Positions 11,763 through 20,209 of a stretch of DNA of 44,618 nucleotides are shown here, in pieces; positions within the stretch are counted from its first letter, which is position 1, and every line of letters begins with the position of its first letter. Below the pieces are notes generated by a model. It searched no databases, was not told where the DNA came from, and saw only the letters and a list, made by a program, of their open reading frames with translations. A program made the translations under genes and the position numbers. The DNA is from Deltaproteobacteria bacterium (GTDB lineage: Bacteria > Myxococcota_A > Polyangia > JACPQR01). The stretch covers positions 1-44,618 of the forward strand of contig JACPQR010000174.1 in the NCBI GenBank assembly GCA_016190375.1, written 5' to 3'.

Positions 11763-14276
11763 TCAGCGACCGATCGTGAACCGGGCCTCCCCCGACGTCC
11801 CGACCAGGAGGGCGTCCTTCGTTCGATCGAACGCGAAGCAACCGCAGCCAGCCGAGACGTCGGCCGGCGTGGCCGCTTCGACGAGCCCTTCGCCCTCGGC
11901 GGCTGCGGTCGAGGCGCCGGGCAGGCGCAGCTCGAACAGGAGCGACTCGACGCCGCCTGGCGAGGAGCTCGAGACGACCATTTCGCCGCCCTCGGACGAG
12001 ATGCTCACGCTCGGCGAGTCGGTGACCGAGGCCCCCGCTGCGTCTCCGAACGCGAGCACGCGGCGGACATCTGCTCGGTCCCGCGCGTCCACGATGCCCT
12101 CGGCCTCGGCGTCGGCCAGCGTGTCGACGTCCGGCGAGCCGAGGACCAGGATGCCCCCGGCCCTCAGGTACGCGGGCACCTCGTCGAGCGGCGTGTCGCG
12201 GACCATGACCGTGGGACCTTCGACGACCTCTGAGTTGAACAGATCGAGCCAGCGTCCGGCCGGCAGGTACACCGAGCGAGCGGTGCCGCCCTCCACGAGC
12301 GGCGCGACGAGGACGTCCGGGCCGAGCATGTACTGGTCGCCCCGGTCGAGCGCGTCAGGATCGTCCGGGAAGGCGAGCGCCATCGACCTGACGACGGGCG
12401 TACCTTGCCGGCTCGCCGCGGTGACGAGGGCGTGGAGCGTCGGGAACAGGTCCACGTGCCAGCGCGCGAAGGCGCGATACGCGTCGACGGCCTCCTCGTC
12501 GTAGTTCCACGGGGCGTGGCTCGGGCCGCCGCCGCCGAGCTGGAGCAGCGGCGAGAAGGCGGTGTGCCCGGCCCAGCGCAGGAGCGTCTCCTTGTCCGGC
12601 GTGCCCTCGCGGTATCCGCCCGTGTCGGAGCCGAACACCGGAAAGCCGCTCGCCGCGAGCGACTGCATCCCCGCCACCGCCGCTGGCAGCCCTCCGACGT
12701 CGCCCGCCACGTGGCGGGCGAAGTTCGCGTCGAGGTCGCCGGGCCAGACGCAGTCCACGTCCGACTGGCCTCCCCAGACGGTCGCGCGGCCGATGACGAA
12801 GCCCTCGCCCCGATCGGCGGCGAGCGCCTCCTCGTAGGTGCGGTGGTACAGGTTCGAGTAGACGCCGTGCATCGTGGCCTCGGTCTCGCCGTTCGAGAAG
12901 TGGATCTGCGGTCTGAAGCCCAGGACGTCGACGATCACCTCCTCGCCATAGTCGAGCTTGAAGCCGTCGATCCCCATCGACGTCACCCGCCCGATCAGCT
13001 CCTGCCAGAAGTCGACCGCGTCCGGGTTCGTGAAGTCGGGGAGCCCCGAGGCGTCGCCGCCTCCCCACGGAAGCACGTAGACGCCCCCCTGCGAGTCGGT
13101 CGCGAACAGGTCCCGGCCGCGCGCCTGGAGGAACAGCTCCTCGGCAGGGTTCTGGGGATCGGCGCCGGACTCGACCGCGTCCAGGTAGGGTGTCGACCAC
13201 AGGAGCACCCTGAAGCCCTGGTCCTGAAGCGCCGTGATGAGCCCTTCCGGATCGGGGAATCGCTCGGGCTGGAAGGTGAAGTCGTTGTACGAGGTCTGCC
13301 AGGGGTTGTCGATCCAGATGACGCTCGTCGGGATGTCCAGCTCGCGGAAGCGCGCGGCGTCCTCGAGCACCTCGTCACCCGATCCGTTCTCGTTGCGCCA
13401 GAACTGGGCGCCGAACGCCCAGTCCGGAGGCAGCTTCGGCAGCCCCGTCGTTCGCGTGTACGCGGCGACGACCTCGAGCGGCGGCCCCGCCCACAGGTGG
13501 AGGGTCAGGCCCGGCTCGTCGAACGTTCCCGACAGGACCTCGGGGTCCGTGGCGCCGACGTCGAACGCTCCCGCGCGCCGCGACTCGACGAACATCCCCC
13601 AGCCGCGAGGCGAGACGACGAACGGCACCGGGACGTGCACCTCGTTGAGGCCGGATTCGCTCGCGGGATCGATGTGGAGCTGCATCGCGCGAACCTCGCC
13701 GCGGCTGTCGACGCCCGAGAACTGCTCGCCGAGGCCATGGTAGCGATCCGCCTGGTTCGTCGCGAAGGAGATCCGCGTCAGGACGACGTCCACCGGCGCG
13801 ACGGGGCGCGCATCGACGCGGAGGTGCCCATCCTCTACGCAGCTCACCTCGACCGCGACCTCGTCGGCGACGTCGGCGCCGACGTGCACGACCGCCGGCC
13901 CGTTGCCCTCTGCCGGATCGACCGAGAGAACGTCGCCGGCCGCCGACCAGGCGACGTCGTCGTTTCCCCGAGGATCGAAGAACTCCTCCGGTCGAGGCGC
14001 CGCGATCGTCGCGAGCTCCAGGGCCGGCGCCACGGCGGGCGGGTCCAGGACGACGCTGCCGGTTCGCTCCAGCGCAAGGGCGAACGGCCGGTGAGAGATG
14101 ACCAGCGTCGCATCCCCACACTGCACCCGCGTGGGACCGGCGTCGGGCTCGGGTGCATCCGGCATCCCGGCGTCGACTCCGGGCTCAGGAGAATCGGAGC
14201 CGCAGCAGAGGAGCAGGGACGAGGTTAACAAGTTAACGAAACGGAGAAGCGACGGCGACACGCCCACGAACCGCAT
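11763..14276 (-). CDS. Lipoprotein glycoside hydrolase family 31
   Basis: The 837-residue protein has a lipoprotein-type leader (LLTSSLLLCCGSDS) and an Asp/Pro linker. An N-terminal beta domain (YHGLGEQFSGVDSRG) is followed by a GH31 barrel. DGFKLDYGE carries the catalytic nucleophile Asp442 and VDCVWPGDLDANF the probable acid/base Asp514. FPVFGSDTGGY and the C-terminal LPAGRWLDLFNSE phrases are typical of the family. GH31 enzymes are retaining alpha-glycosidases; the K-x-D-Y-G-E form suggests alpha-xylosidase- or YihQ-like members rather than classical maltases, but the substrate cannot be read here. A cell-surface location is inferred. The gene follows hemG, and its start codon sits inside the loop of a large inverted repeat. 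Confidence 0.88.
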   Translation of the reverse strand: MRFVGVSPSLLRFVNLLTSSLLLCCGSDSPEPGVDAGMPDAPEPDAGPTRVQCGDATLVISHRPFALALERTGSVVLDPPAVAPALELATIAAPRPEEFFDPRGNDDVAWSAAGDVLSVDPAEGNGPAVVHVGADVADEVAVEVSCVEDGHLRVDARPVAPVDVVLTRISFATNQADRYHGLGEQFSGVDSRGEVRAMQLHIDPASESGLNEVHVPVPFVVSPRGWGMFVESRRAGAFDVGATDPEVLSGTFDEPGLTLHLWAGPPLEVVAAYTRTTGLPKLPPDWAFGAQFWRNENGSGDEVLEDAARFRELDIPTSVIWIDNPWQTSYNDFTFQPERFPDPEGLITALQDQGFRVLLWSTPYLDAVESGADPQNPAEELFLQARGRDLFATDSQGGVYVLPWGGGDASGLPDFTNPDAVDFWQELIGRVTSMGIDGFKLDYGEEVIVDVLGFRPQIHFSNGETEATMHGVYSNLYHRTYEEALAADRGEGFVIGRATVWGGQSDVDCVWPGDLDANFARHVAGDVGGLPAAVAGMQSLAASGFPVFGSDTGGYREGTPDKETLLRWAGHTAFSPLLQLGGGGPSHAPWNYDEEAVDAYRAFARWHVDLFPTLHALVTAASRQGTPVVRSMALAFPDDPDALDRGDQYMLGPDVLVAPLVEGGTARSVYLPAGRWLDLFNSEVVEGPTVMVRDTPLDEVPAYLRAGGILVLGSPDVDTLADAEAEGIVDARDRADVRRVLAFGDAAGASVTDSPSVSISSEGGEMVVSSSSPGGVESLLFELRLPGASTAAAEGEGLVEAATPADVSAGCGCFAFDRTKDALLVGTSGEARFTIGR

Positions 14277-14300
14277 TCGTGAACTTGTTAACCTCGTCCC
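14216..14300 (-). repeat. 24-bp inverted repeat spanning the GH31 start
   Basis: Arms at 14216-14239 and 14277-14300 are inverted copies matching at 23 of 24 positions, each containing GAGGTTAACAAGTT. The 37-base loop contains the ATG of the GH31 gene (14276). The sequence is AT-richer than its surroundings. It could be a translation-controlling hairpin, an operator pair, or an attenuator after hemG. There is no T tract. Confidence 0.75.
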
Positions 14301-14307
14301 CGGGCTT

Positions 14308-15687
14308 CTAGCAAGTGCTTCCGCCCACCGCGTCGGCGACCACGTTGGCTTCGCGGATGCAGTCGTTGAAGCCGACCCCCCGGTAGGCGTTCCCCGTCAG
14401 GTACAGGCCCGGCAGGTGGTGCAGGAATCGGTCGATCTGGGCGAGCCTGTCGCGATGGCCGACGACGTACTGGGGGATTCCCGACGGGTGGCGGTAGATC
14501 CTGCGGAAGACGGTGGGTCCGTCCAGGCCGATCGAGGCTCCGAGCTCGCGGCGGACGAGGGCCTCGAGCGCTTCGTCGTCGAGGTCGACCGCTCCCGGAT
14601 CGAGCGCGCCTCCGATCCGGGCGTCCACCAGGACCTTGCCCTCGGGCGCGCGGTTCGGAAAGACCGTGGACGTCCAGATCATCCCGAGGCATCGCTTGCC
14701 CTCGCGGCGGGGGATCAGCACGCCGAAGCCGTCGAGCTTGCCCACGTGTCGGCGCTCGACGCCCAGGAGCACGACGACGATGTTCGCGTACGGGATGCCC
14801 CCGACCAGCGATCCGAGCGAGGGATCGAGCGCGCCGACCAGCTTCGCCGTCGCGGGCGCCGGCAGGGCGAGGACCAGCCGGTCGGCCTCGACGGGCTGGG
14901 CGCCGTCGACGTGAACCAACCAGCGCGAGCCGTCGCGGCGCTCGATCGCCACGGCGCGTGCACCGGTCCTGATCCGCCCCTCGAGCCTCGCGGCCAGCGT
15001 GTCGATCGCCTCCTGCATGCCCGAGACGAAGGAGCAGAGCTCGCCTCCCGGGCCCGCGGGCCCGCCACCGTCGCCGCGCGGCGAGTCCGTGCGCCGTCGC
15101 TCCAGACCGAGCGAGACCATGGCGCGCACCAGGCTGCCGTAGCGACGCTCGAGCTCGACGATGCGCGGGAAGGCGCTCCCGACGGACAGGCGGTGAACGT
15201 CACCCGCGAAGATGCCCGAGACCATCGGATCGAGGAGCACCTCCACGGCCTCCTCGCCAATGCGACGGCGGCCGAAGTCCGCGACGGTCTCGTCGCCGTG
15301 GTCTCGCCGCGCTCTGCGAAGCGGCTCGCTCGCGACACGAAGCCTCCCGGACGGCGAGAGGAGCCGCGAGGTGAAGAACGCGCCAGGCGAGGCGGGAACC
15401 GCGTGGAGCTTGCCGCCCTTCATGATGAAGCGGCTCCTGGCAGCGGCTGACGCGGCGACTATGCGGTCGGAGATCTTCAACCGGTCGCAGAGCGCCCGCG
15501 TCGCGGGCTCGCGATCGAGGAAGCCGTTCGGCCCGTACTCGCAGAGGTAGCCGTCGACGCGCTCGGTCCTGACCTTGCCGCCGGGGTGCGCGTCCGCCTC
15601 GAGCACGATCGTCTCGGCGCCGCGCACCTCGAGCGCGGCCGCGGTCGCGAGCCCCGAGATCCCGCCCCCGACGATTGCGACCCTCAC
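14308..15687 (-). CDS. hemG: Protoporphyrinogen oxidase (HemG/HemY type)
   Basis: The 459-residue flavoprotein converts protoporphyrinogen IX to protoporphyrin IX. The N-terminal FAD Rossmann motif VGGGISGLATAAALE is followed by VLEADAHPGGKVRTE and YGPNGFLDREP. The C-terminus has LYLTGNAYRGVGFNDCIREA, the usual FAD-contact ending. Length agrees with oxygen-dependent HemY-type oxidases (about 450-480). The GTG start at 15687 overlaps the hemE stop as GTGA, which indicates coupling. The frame is open far upstream, but only this start fits the flavin motif. Ferrochelatase is not in the window. Confidence 0.92.
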   Translation of the reverse strand: MRVAIVGGGISGLATAAALEVRGAETIVLEADAHPGGKVRTERVDGYLCEYGPNGFLDREPATRALCDRLKISDRIVAASAAARSRFIMKGGKLHAVPASPGAFFTSRLLSPSGRLRVASEPLRRARRDHGDETVADFGRRRIGEEAVEVLLDPMVSGIFAGDVHRLSVGSAFPRIVELERRYGSLVRAMVSLGLERRRTDSPRGDGGGPAGPGGELCSFVSGMQEAIDTLAARLEGRIRTGARAVAIERRDGSRWLVHVDGAQPVEADRLVLALPAPATAKLVGALDPSLGSLVGGIPYANIVVVLLGVERRHVGKLDGFGVLIPRREGKRCLGMIWTSTVFPNRAPEGKVLVDARIGGALDPGAVDLDDEALEALVRRELGASIGLDGPTVFRRIYRHPSGIPQYVVGHRDRLAQIDRFLHHLPGLYLTGNAYRGVGFNDCIREANVVADAVGGSTC

Positions 15688-16733
15688 TGGCTCGCTCGCG
15701 CCCTGCCGCGTTCGTGGACGATGTCGACCATGGCGATCGCGCTGTCCACGGGCGTGGGCGGCAGGATGCCATGGCCGAGGTTGAAGATGTGACCCGAAGG
15801 GCCTGCGCGGCGAAGGACGTCCTCGACGCGCCGTGCGAGATGCTCGCGGGGCAAGAAGAGCGCGCAGGGATCGAGGTTGCCCTGCACGGGAACGCCGGGC
15901 CCGAGCCGCGCCCGCGCCACGTCGATCTCGATGCGCCAGTCGACACCGACGACGTCGGCGCCCGTGTCCCGGAGCCGCTCCAGGAGCCCCGCGGTCTCCG
16001 TGCCGAAGATGATCACCGGAACCCGCGGCGCCGGCAGCGCCTCGATCACCTGCCGGGTGTAGGGCAGGGCGAAGGTCTCGTAGTCCTCCGGCGCAAGGAC
16101 TCCCGCCCAGGAGTCGAAGATCTGCACGACCTGCGCGCCCGCCCCGACCTGCGCCGCGAGGTAGCGGCCCATCGACTTCGCGAGCTTGTCGAGCAGGCGG
16201 TGCGCCAGCTCGGGCCGCTGAAACATGAGCCGCTTGATCTCGATGAACGACTTCGAGCCTCCGCCCTCGACCAGGTACGAAGCCAGAGTGAAAGGCGCAC
16301 CCGAGAAACCGATCAACGGAACCTGGTCCGAAAGAGCGGCGCGGATCATCCGGACGGCGTCGAGCACGAATCCCACCGACTCCGGCTCGAGGACCCTGAG
16401 CCGGTCGATCGCACTCTCGTCGCGGACGGGCTCGGGAAGCGAGGGTCCCGCGTCGCCCATGATCACGGGCGCGCCCATTGCCTCCACCGGGATCAGGATG
16501 TCGCTGAAGAGAATCGCCGCGTCGACGCCGAGCCGGTCGACGGGCTGCAGCGTCACCTCGGTCGCGAGGTCGGGCCGCTTGCACAGCTCCAGGAAACCCA
16601 CACGCGAGCGGACCGCCTGGTACTCGGGCAGGTACCGCCCGGCCTGGCGCATGATCCAGACGGGAGTCGTGTCGACTGGCAGCCCTCGGCAGGCCCGGAG
16701 GAAGCGGTCGGCGCGCGACATCGGCGGGTTCAT
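15684..16733 (-). CDS. hemE: Uroporphyrinogen decarboxylase
   Basis: The 349-residue protein decarboxylates uroporphyrinogen III to coproporphyrinogen III. It has the signature PVWIMRQAGRYLPEY near the N-terminus, ILFSDIL with the catalytic Asp, GAPFTLASYLVEGGGSK with the conserved Tyr, and GNLDP near the C-terminus. Length is normal. The ATG at 16733 lacks a ribosome site. A second ATG at 16721 (MSRADRF) lies twelve bases after TATGGT and may be the true start. It is the first gene of the hemE-hemG unit and is divergent from the lipoprotein gene at 16858. Confidence 0.94.
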   Translation of the reverse strand: MNPPMSRADRFLRACRGLPVDTTPVWIMRQAGRYLPEYQAVRSRVGFLELCKRPDLATEVTLQPVDRLGVDAAILFSDILIPVEAMGAPVIMGDAGPSLPEPVRDESAIDRLRVLEPESVGFVLDAVRMIRAALSDQVPLIGFSGAPFTLASYLVEGGGSKSFIEIKRLMFQRPELAHRLLDKLAKSMGRYLAAQVGAGAQVVQIFDSWAGVLAPEDYETFALPYTRQVIEALPAPRVPVIIFGTETAGLLERLRDTGADVVGVDWRIEIDVARARLGPGVPVQGNLDPCALFLPREHLARRVEDVLRRAGPSGHIFNLGHGILPPTPVDSAIAMVDIVHERGRARASQ

Positions 16734-16739
16734 ACCATA
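16734..16739 (-). promoter_or_regulatory. Candidate -10 (TATGGT) of hemE
   Basis: TATGGT on the minus strand abuts the first hemE ATG and lies twelve bases before the second. If used as a -10, the transcript would start between the two, supporting the downstream start. Confidence 0.25.
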
Positions 16740-16857
16740 ACTGGGGTCGCGTGGCCCCGATCGGGAGGCCCGACATGGCAACCCGGGCGGCCACCGAGGG
16801 CGAGGTCCGAGAAAATCCGGGGATGGACATGGCCCGGGCGTTGCTGCGGAGTCGTTC

Positions 16858-18186
16858 ATGCGCCTGTGCACGGTGATCTCGCTCCTGGCCTCGGGTTGCT
16901 CGGCGGGCTTCGGCGGCAGCGTCCAGCCCGGTCCCGACGCCGACGCCGACGCGGACGCGGACGCGGACGCCGACGCCGATGCGGACGCCGACGGTGACGC
17001 CGACCGCCCCGGCTGCGGTGTGTGTCCCGCTCCCGGTGAGTGCCGTGATGGGATGTGCCTCGAGCCCGCCGAGGGCGGCGAGCTGTGCGAGTTCGACGAC
17101 GAGTGCGAGGACGGCGAGCTCTGCATCGCGGGGCGCTGCACTCCCGACTGTCGGATCGACGCGAGCTGCGGCTGCGCGAACAACGACGCTTGCCGTCACG
17201 GCTTCGTCTGCCAGGCGGGCCAGTGCGTTCCGGACGAGGGCGAGGGCGCCTGCATCGCTGACGACGAGTGCCCGGCCGGCGACGCCTGCATCGACGGCGA
17301 GTGTGTCCCGCCCGTCGAGTGCGGGGTGGTCGACCCGAACCTCGACGGAACATGGGACGTCGCGAGCGAGCTGCGCCTGCGCGAGGCCCTGCCCGGATGG
17401 CTCGACGGGTTCCTGTCGGCCGTATCGGGGCCCTTCCGCTTCCTCGCGGGCCAGTCGGACGACCTCGGCCTCGACATCCCGATCATCGAGGACCTCATCG
17501 AGGACGCGGTCCGCGACTGGGCCGAGGACAACATCCCCCCGTGGGCGATGGACCTCATGGCGGCGATCGCCGACCTGAACGACATCCTTTCGACGATGCA
17601 GGTCGAGCACCACTGGGACCTCGACGCGACGGCGCTGGACGAGTACCGCGGGCAGGACACGTGGGACTCGATCGCTTTCACGTACCGTGGAGAGGAAGTC
17701 CAGGGAAGCCCCGAGGACATCCTCGGGTGGCAAGTGGAGTCGGACCCGTTCGACGCACGAGCCGTCTGCGGCGTCTTCTACGTCGACAGGCACGACGTGG
17801 ACGCGGCGATCGGCGCGATCATCGCCTGGCTCGTCGACACGGTGGTCTACATTGCCACGGACGGCGAGTACGAGAACCTGGCCGCCGCGCTGTTCCAGTT
17901 CGAGGGATGGTTCTGCGAGGGCGCCGCCGGCGCCGCGAACGACCTCTCCGAGCAGCTCGACGGGCCGGACGTCTACGGCATCGTCCAGGCCGCGTGCGAT
18001 GCGGCGCTCGCCGAGTACATCGACCGCGCGCTCGAGGCCATCAACGACGCCATGCTCGAGATGACGATCCTGCGGCTGCAAGGCCGCGCCGATGTAGTGG
18101 ATCGCGACACGCTCGACCCGGGGCAGTGGATGGGAACGCTCGGCGGCTCGGACTTCACCGGCGACTTCGTGGCCACCCGGCGGTGA
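16858..18186 (+). CDS. Lipoprotein with Asp-Ala linker and unknown helical domain
   Basis: This 442-residue protein has a lipobox ISLLASGC (Cys14) and an Ala-Asp linker at about residues 24-46. Short Cys modules of C-x2-D-x-EC-x-D-GELC type follow to residue ~160. Then comes a ~280-residue region beginning NLDGTWDVASELRLREALPGWL, rich in amphipathic helices, with two further Cys and many Asp/Trp. I do not recognise the C-terminal domain. It should be an anchored surface protein. The stop TGA abuts the stop of the convergent parvulin gene (TGATCA at 18184-18189). Confidence 0.75.
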   Translation: MRLCTVISLLASGCSAGFGGSVQPGPDADADADADADADADADADGDADRPGCGVCPAPGECRDGMCLEPAEGGELCEFDDECEDGELCIAGRCTPDCRIDASCGCANNDACRHGFVCQAGQCVPDEGEGACIADDECPAGDACIDGECVPPVECGVVDPNLDGTWDVASELRLREALPGWLDGFLSAVSGPFRFLAGQSDDLGLDIPIIEDLIEDAVRDWAEDNIPPWAMDLMAAIADLNDILSTMQVEHHWDLDATALDEYRGQDTWDSIAFTYRGEEVQGSPEDILGWQVESDPFDARAVCGVFYVDRHDVDAAIGAIIAWLVDTVVYIATDGEYENLAAALFQFEGWFCEGAAGAANDLSEQLDGPDVYGIVQAACDAALAEYIDRALEAINDAMLEMTILRLQGRADVVDRDTLDPGQWMGTLGGSDFTGDFVATRR

Positions 18187-18963
18187 TCAGGGCAGACGCT
18201 GGATGACGTGGAAGCCGAACTCGGTCTCGACCACCTCCGAGACCTCGTTCGGGGCCAGGGGAAAGACGGCCGCATCGAACGCGGGGACCATGGCACCGCG
18301 GCCGAACTCGCCGAGGTCTCCGCCGCGCGCGGCCGAGCCGTCCTCACTCTTCTCGCGCGCTAGGGCCGCGAAGTCGGCTCCGGCCTTCGTGGCCAGGCCT
18401 CTGACCTCCTCGGCGAGACGGCGTGCCTCATCCCTGTCGCGGCTCGCGCCCCGGTCGTTTCTGGCGCCCCTGTAGCGGACCAGGATGTGGCGAGCTCGCA
18501 CCTTCTCCACGGGCAGCCGCTGGAAGAGGTGGAAGCCCCCGGGCGTCTCGGTAGGCTCCGCCGAGGTCTGGCCGACCGTGAGGGCGAAGACGGCACTCGC
18601 AATCTCGGGCGGGATCTGGTCGCGCCGAAAGGTCCCGATGAGACCTCCACGTGCCTTCGACGGGTGATCCGACTCGGCGCGCGCGAGGTCCTCGAAGGTC
18701 GCGCCGCCCCGAAGCCGACCGATCAGCTCGACGGCGCGCGCTCGCGCCTCCTCCTTCGTGCGCCTCGAGTCCGGCCCAGCCTTCGCCGCGCCAGCGTACT
18801 GCACCACGATCTGCGCTGCGCACGCCTCGTCGTCCGGCGTCTCGGCCGGTTGCGGCGCGGGTGCGGGCTCGGCCGCCTTCTCGGGCGGCGCCGGCGCGCC
18901 CTCGGTCGGTGCCCCGCGTTCCGAGCATCCCACGACGAGCAAGGTGAACAGGAAGGCGCGCAT
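18187..18963 (-). CDS. Lipoprotein with two parvulin PPIase domains
   Basis: The 258-residue protein has a lipoprotein signal ending FTLLVVGC (Cys13), a Pro/Ala linker and two rotamase (PpiC) domains in tandem. The first is at about residues 47-150 (ATFEDLARAESDHPSKARGG...GFHLFQRL). The second is at about 153-258 (VRARHILVRYRG...GADFAALAREKSEDGSAARGG...FGFHVIQRL). Only the second has the canonical ARHIL strand; the first reads CAAQIVV, so it may be a weak or non-catalytic domain as in SurA-like chaperones. A role in folding outer-membrane or surface proteins is inferred. TACTCT lies seven bases before the ATG with no ribosome site. Confidence 0.88.
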   Translation of the reverse strand: MRAFLFTLLVVGCSERGAPTEGAPAPPEKAAEPAPAPQPAETPDDEACAAQIVVQYAGAAKAGPDSRRTKEEARARAVELIGRLRGGATFEDLARAESDHPSKARGGLIGTFRRDQIPPEIASAVFALTVGQTSAEPTETPGGFHLFQRLPVEKVRARHILVRYRGARNDRGASRDRDEARRLAEEVRGLATKAGADFAALAREKSEDGSAARGGDLGEFGRGAMVPAFDAAVFPLAPNEVSEVVETEFGFHVIQRLP

Positions 18964-18970
18964 GCCGCGG

Positions 18971-18976
18971 AGAGTA
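18971..18976 (-). promoter_or_regulatory. Candidate -10 (TACTCT) of parvulin gene
   Basis: The TANNNT hexamer TACTCT is seven bases upstream of the ATG at 18963, which has no Shine-Dalgarno sequence. Confidence 0.3.
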
Positions 18977-19131
18977 CACGCTCCCGGTGCGTCATGCCTC
19001 CCCGAGCCGGCCGCACGGCGGTCCGGAGCTTGCATCGATGCCCGGACTTCTGCGGAGGTGCAACGCTTGCGGAGCGACCGCGGTTCGGCCGAGATGTGGT
19101 TCTGGTCTTCACGGCCCCGGGGTTCGCGCGG

Positions 19132-19137
19132 TAGCCT
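19132..19137 (+). promoter_or_regulatory. Candidate -10 (TAGCCT) of SpoIID gene
   Basis: TAGCCT fits TANNNT and lies seven bases upstream of the ATG at 19145, again with no ribosome site. Confidence 0.3.
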
Positions 19138-19144
19138 TTTCGGG

Positions 19145-20209
19145 ATGTTGGCGAGGTGGGGTCTCCTCGTGCCGCTTCTCCTGGGCGGAGCCTCGTGCGG
19201 AGGCGACCCGACCCTGGTGAGTGAGCATGCCTATCCACTGAGTGCCTACTGCACTGCTCAGGTGAACGGAAGCGGCAACGTCGACGTGGAGACCGACTAC
19301 ATTCCCCACGTCGTCCAGTGCGAGAACGGGGCGGCCGACTTCGAGGCGCTCAAGGTTCAGGCAGTCGCTGCGCGCTCGTACCTCTACTACAAGCTCGAGA
19401 CGTCCGGCGCGATCGGCGACGGCACCGGCGACCAGGTCTACTCGTGCGGCCGAGATCCGACGCCCGATCAAATCGCCGCGGCGCAGGAGACGTCCGGCGT
19501 GTTCCTCTCGTACGCGGGCGACATCGTCGCGGCCTTCTACGTCGCGGGCGCGCACGGTAGGCCGCCGGCCTGCTCCGGGGACGGCGACGACCCCACCGGG
19601 ACGGAGCACTGGGTGACGTACAACGAGGGCCGCTCGGGCGATGACCTCATACAGACCGAGCTCGGCTGGGTCGACCCGGCGAACACGCGCAACCGGGGGT
19701 GCATGTCGCAGAACGGGTCGGATTGCCTGGCGGGGGCCGGCCGCGCATGGGACGACATCCTGCGCTTCTACTACGGTGCGGACATCGGCATCGAGCAGGC
19801 GACGGGAGACTGTGTGGTGCCGCTGCCGGGAGGCGACGCCGATGCCGACGCCGACGCCGACGCCGACGCCGATGCCGATGCCGATGCGGATGCGGATGCG
19901 GATGCAGACGCAGACGCAGATGCAGACGCAGACGCAGATGCAGACGCAGACGCGGACGCAGACGCGGACGCAGACGCGGACGCAGACGCGGACAGCGACC
20001 CCGATGCTCGAGATCCAGGTTTCGACCAGACGGACGCGGGCCGCAGGCCGGGCGGACTTCGCCCGGGCTGCAGCTGCAGTGCGCCCGCGCCCGGTGGCCC
20101 CGGGCCGGCCAGCGCGTTCTCGCTTGCCCTCGCTATCGCGCTCGTCGCGCGTTGCCGCCGGCGCGAGCGAAGCTCGCCGGGGCGGAAAGATCACTCGCCG
20201 AGCTGGTAG
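19145..20209 (+). CDS. SpoIID/LytB-domain protein with MYXO-CTERM-like tail
   Basis: The 354-residue protein has an N-terminal export signal ending LLLGGASC. A SpoIID-type domain spans residues ~35-220, with FEALKVQAVAARSYLYYKLE, then AAAQETSGVFLSYAGDIVAAFYVAGAHG. A ~55-residue Ala-Asp linker (near 231-285) follows. The tail holds PGCSCSAPAPGG, one hydrophobic helix and Arg clusters (ARCRRRER), which is the layout of MYXO-CTERM sorting tails. SpoIID proteins are lytic transglycosylases acting on denuded glycan strands, so peptidoglycan remodelling is inferred. The 3' end overlaps the convergent kinase gene by 19 bases. Confidence 0.85.
   Translation: MLARWGLLVPLLLGGASCGGDPTLVSEHAYPLSAYCTAQVNGSGNVDVETDYIPHVVQCENGAADFEALKVQAVAARSYLYYKLETSGAIGDGTGDQVYSCGRDPTPDQIAAAQETSGVFLSYAGDIVAAFYVAGAHGRPPACSGDGDDPTGTEHWVTYNEGRSGDDLIQTELGWVDPANTRNRGCMSQNGSDCLAGAGRAWDDILRFYYGADIGIEQATGDCVVPLPGGDADADADADADADADADADADADADADADADADADADADADADADADADADADSDPDARDPGFDQTDAGRRPGGLRPGCSCSAPAPGGPGPASAFSLALAIALVARCRRRERSSPGRKDHSPSW
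19838..19993 (+). repeat. GACGCC/GATGCG hexamer array (Ala-Asp linker)
   Basis: Roughly 26 hexamers encode Asp-Ala in the SpoIID protein linker. The array is segmented by third-base type (GCC, then GCG, then GCA), indicating stepwise local expansions. Confidence 0.85.

Noticed and set aside
14308..18081. A 1257-residue protein fused to hemG on the minus strand
   Set aside because: The FAD motif fixes the GTG start at 15687 with GTGA overlap to hemE; the upstream extension is antisense or out of frame to real genes.
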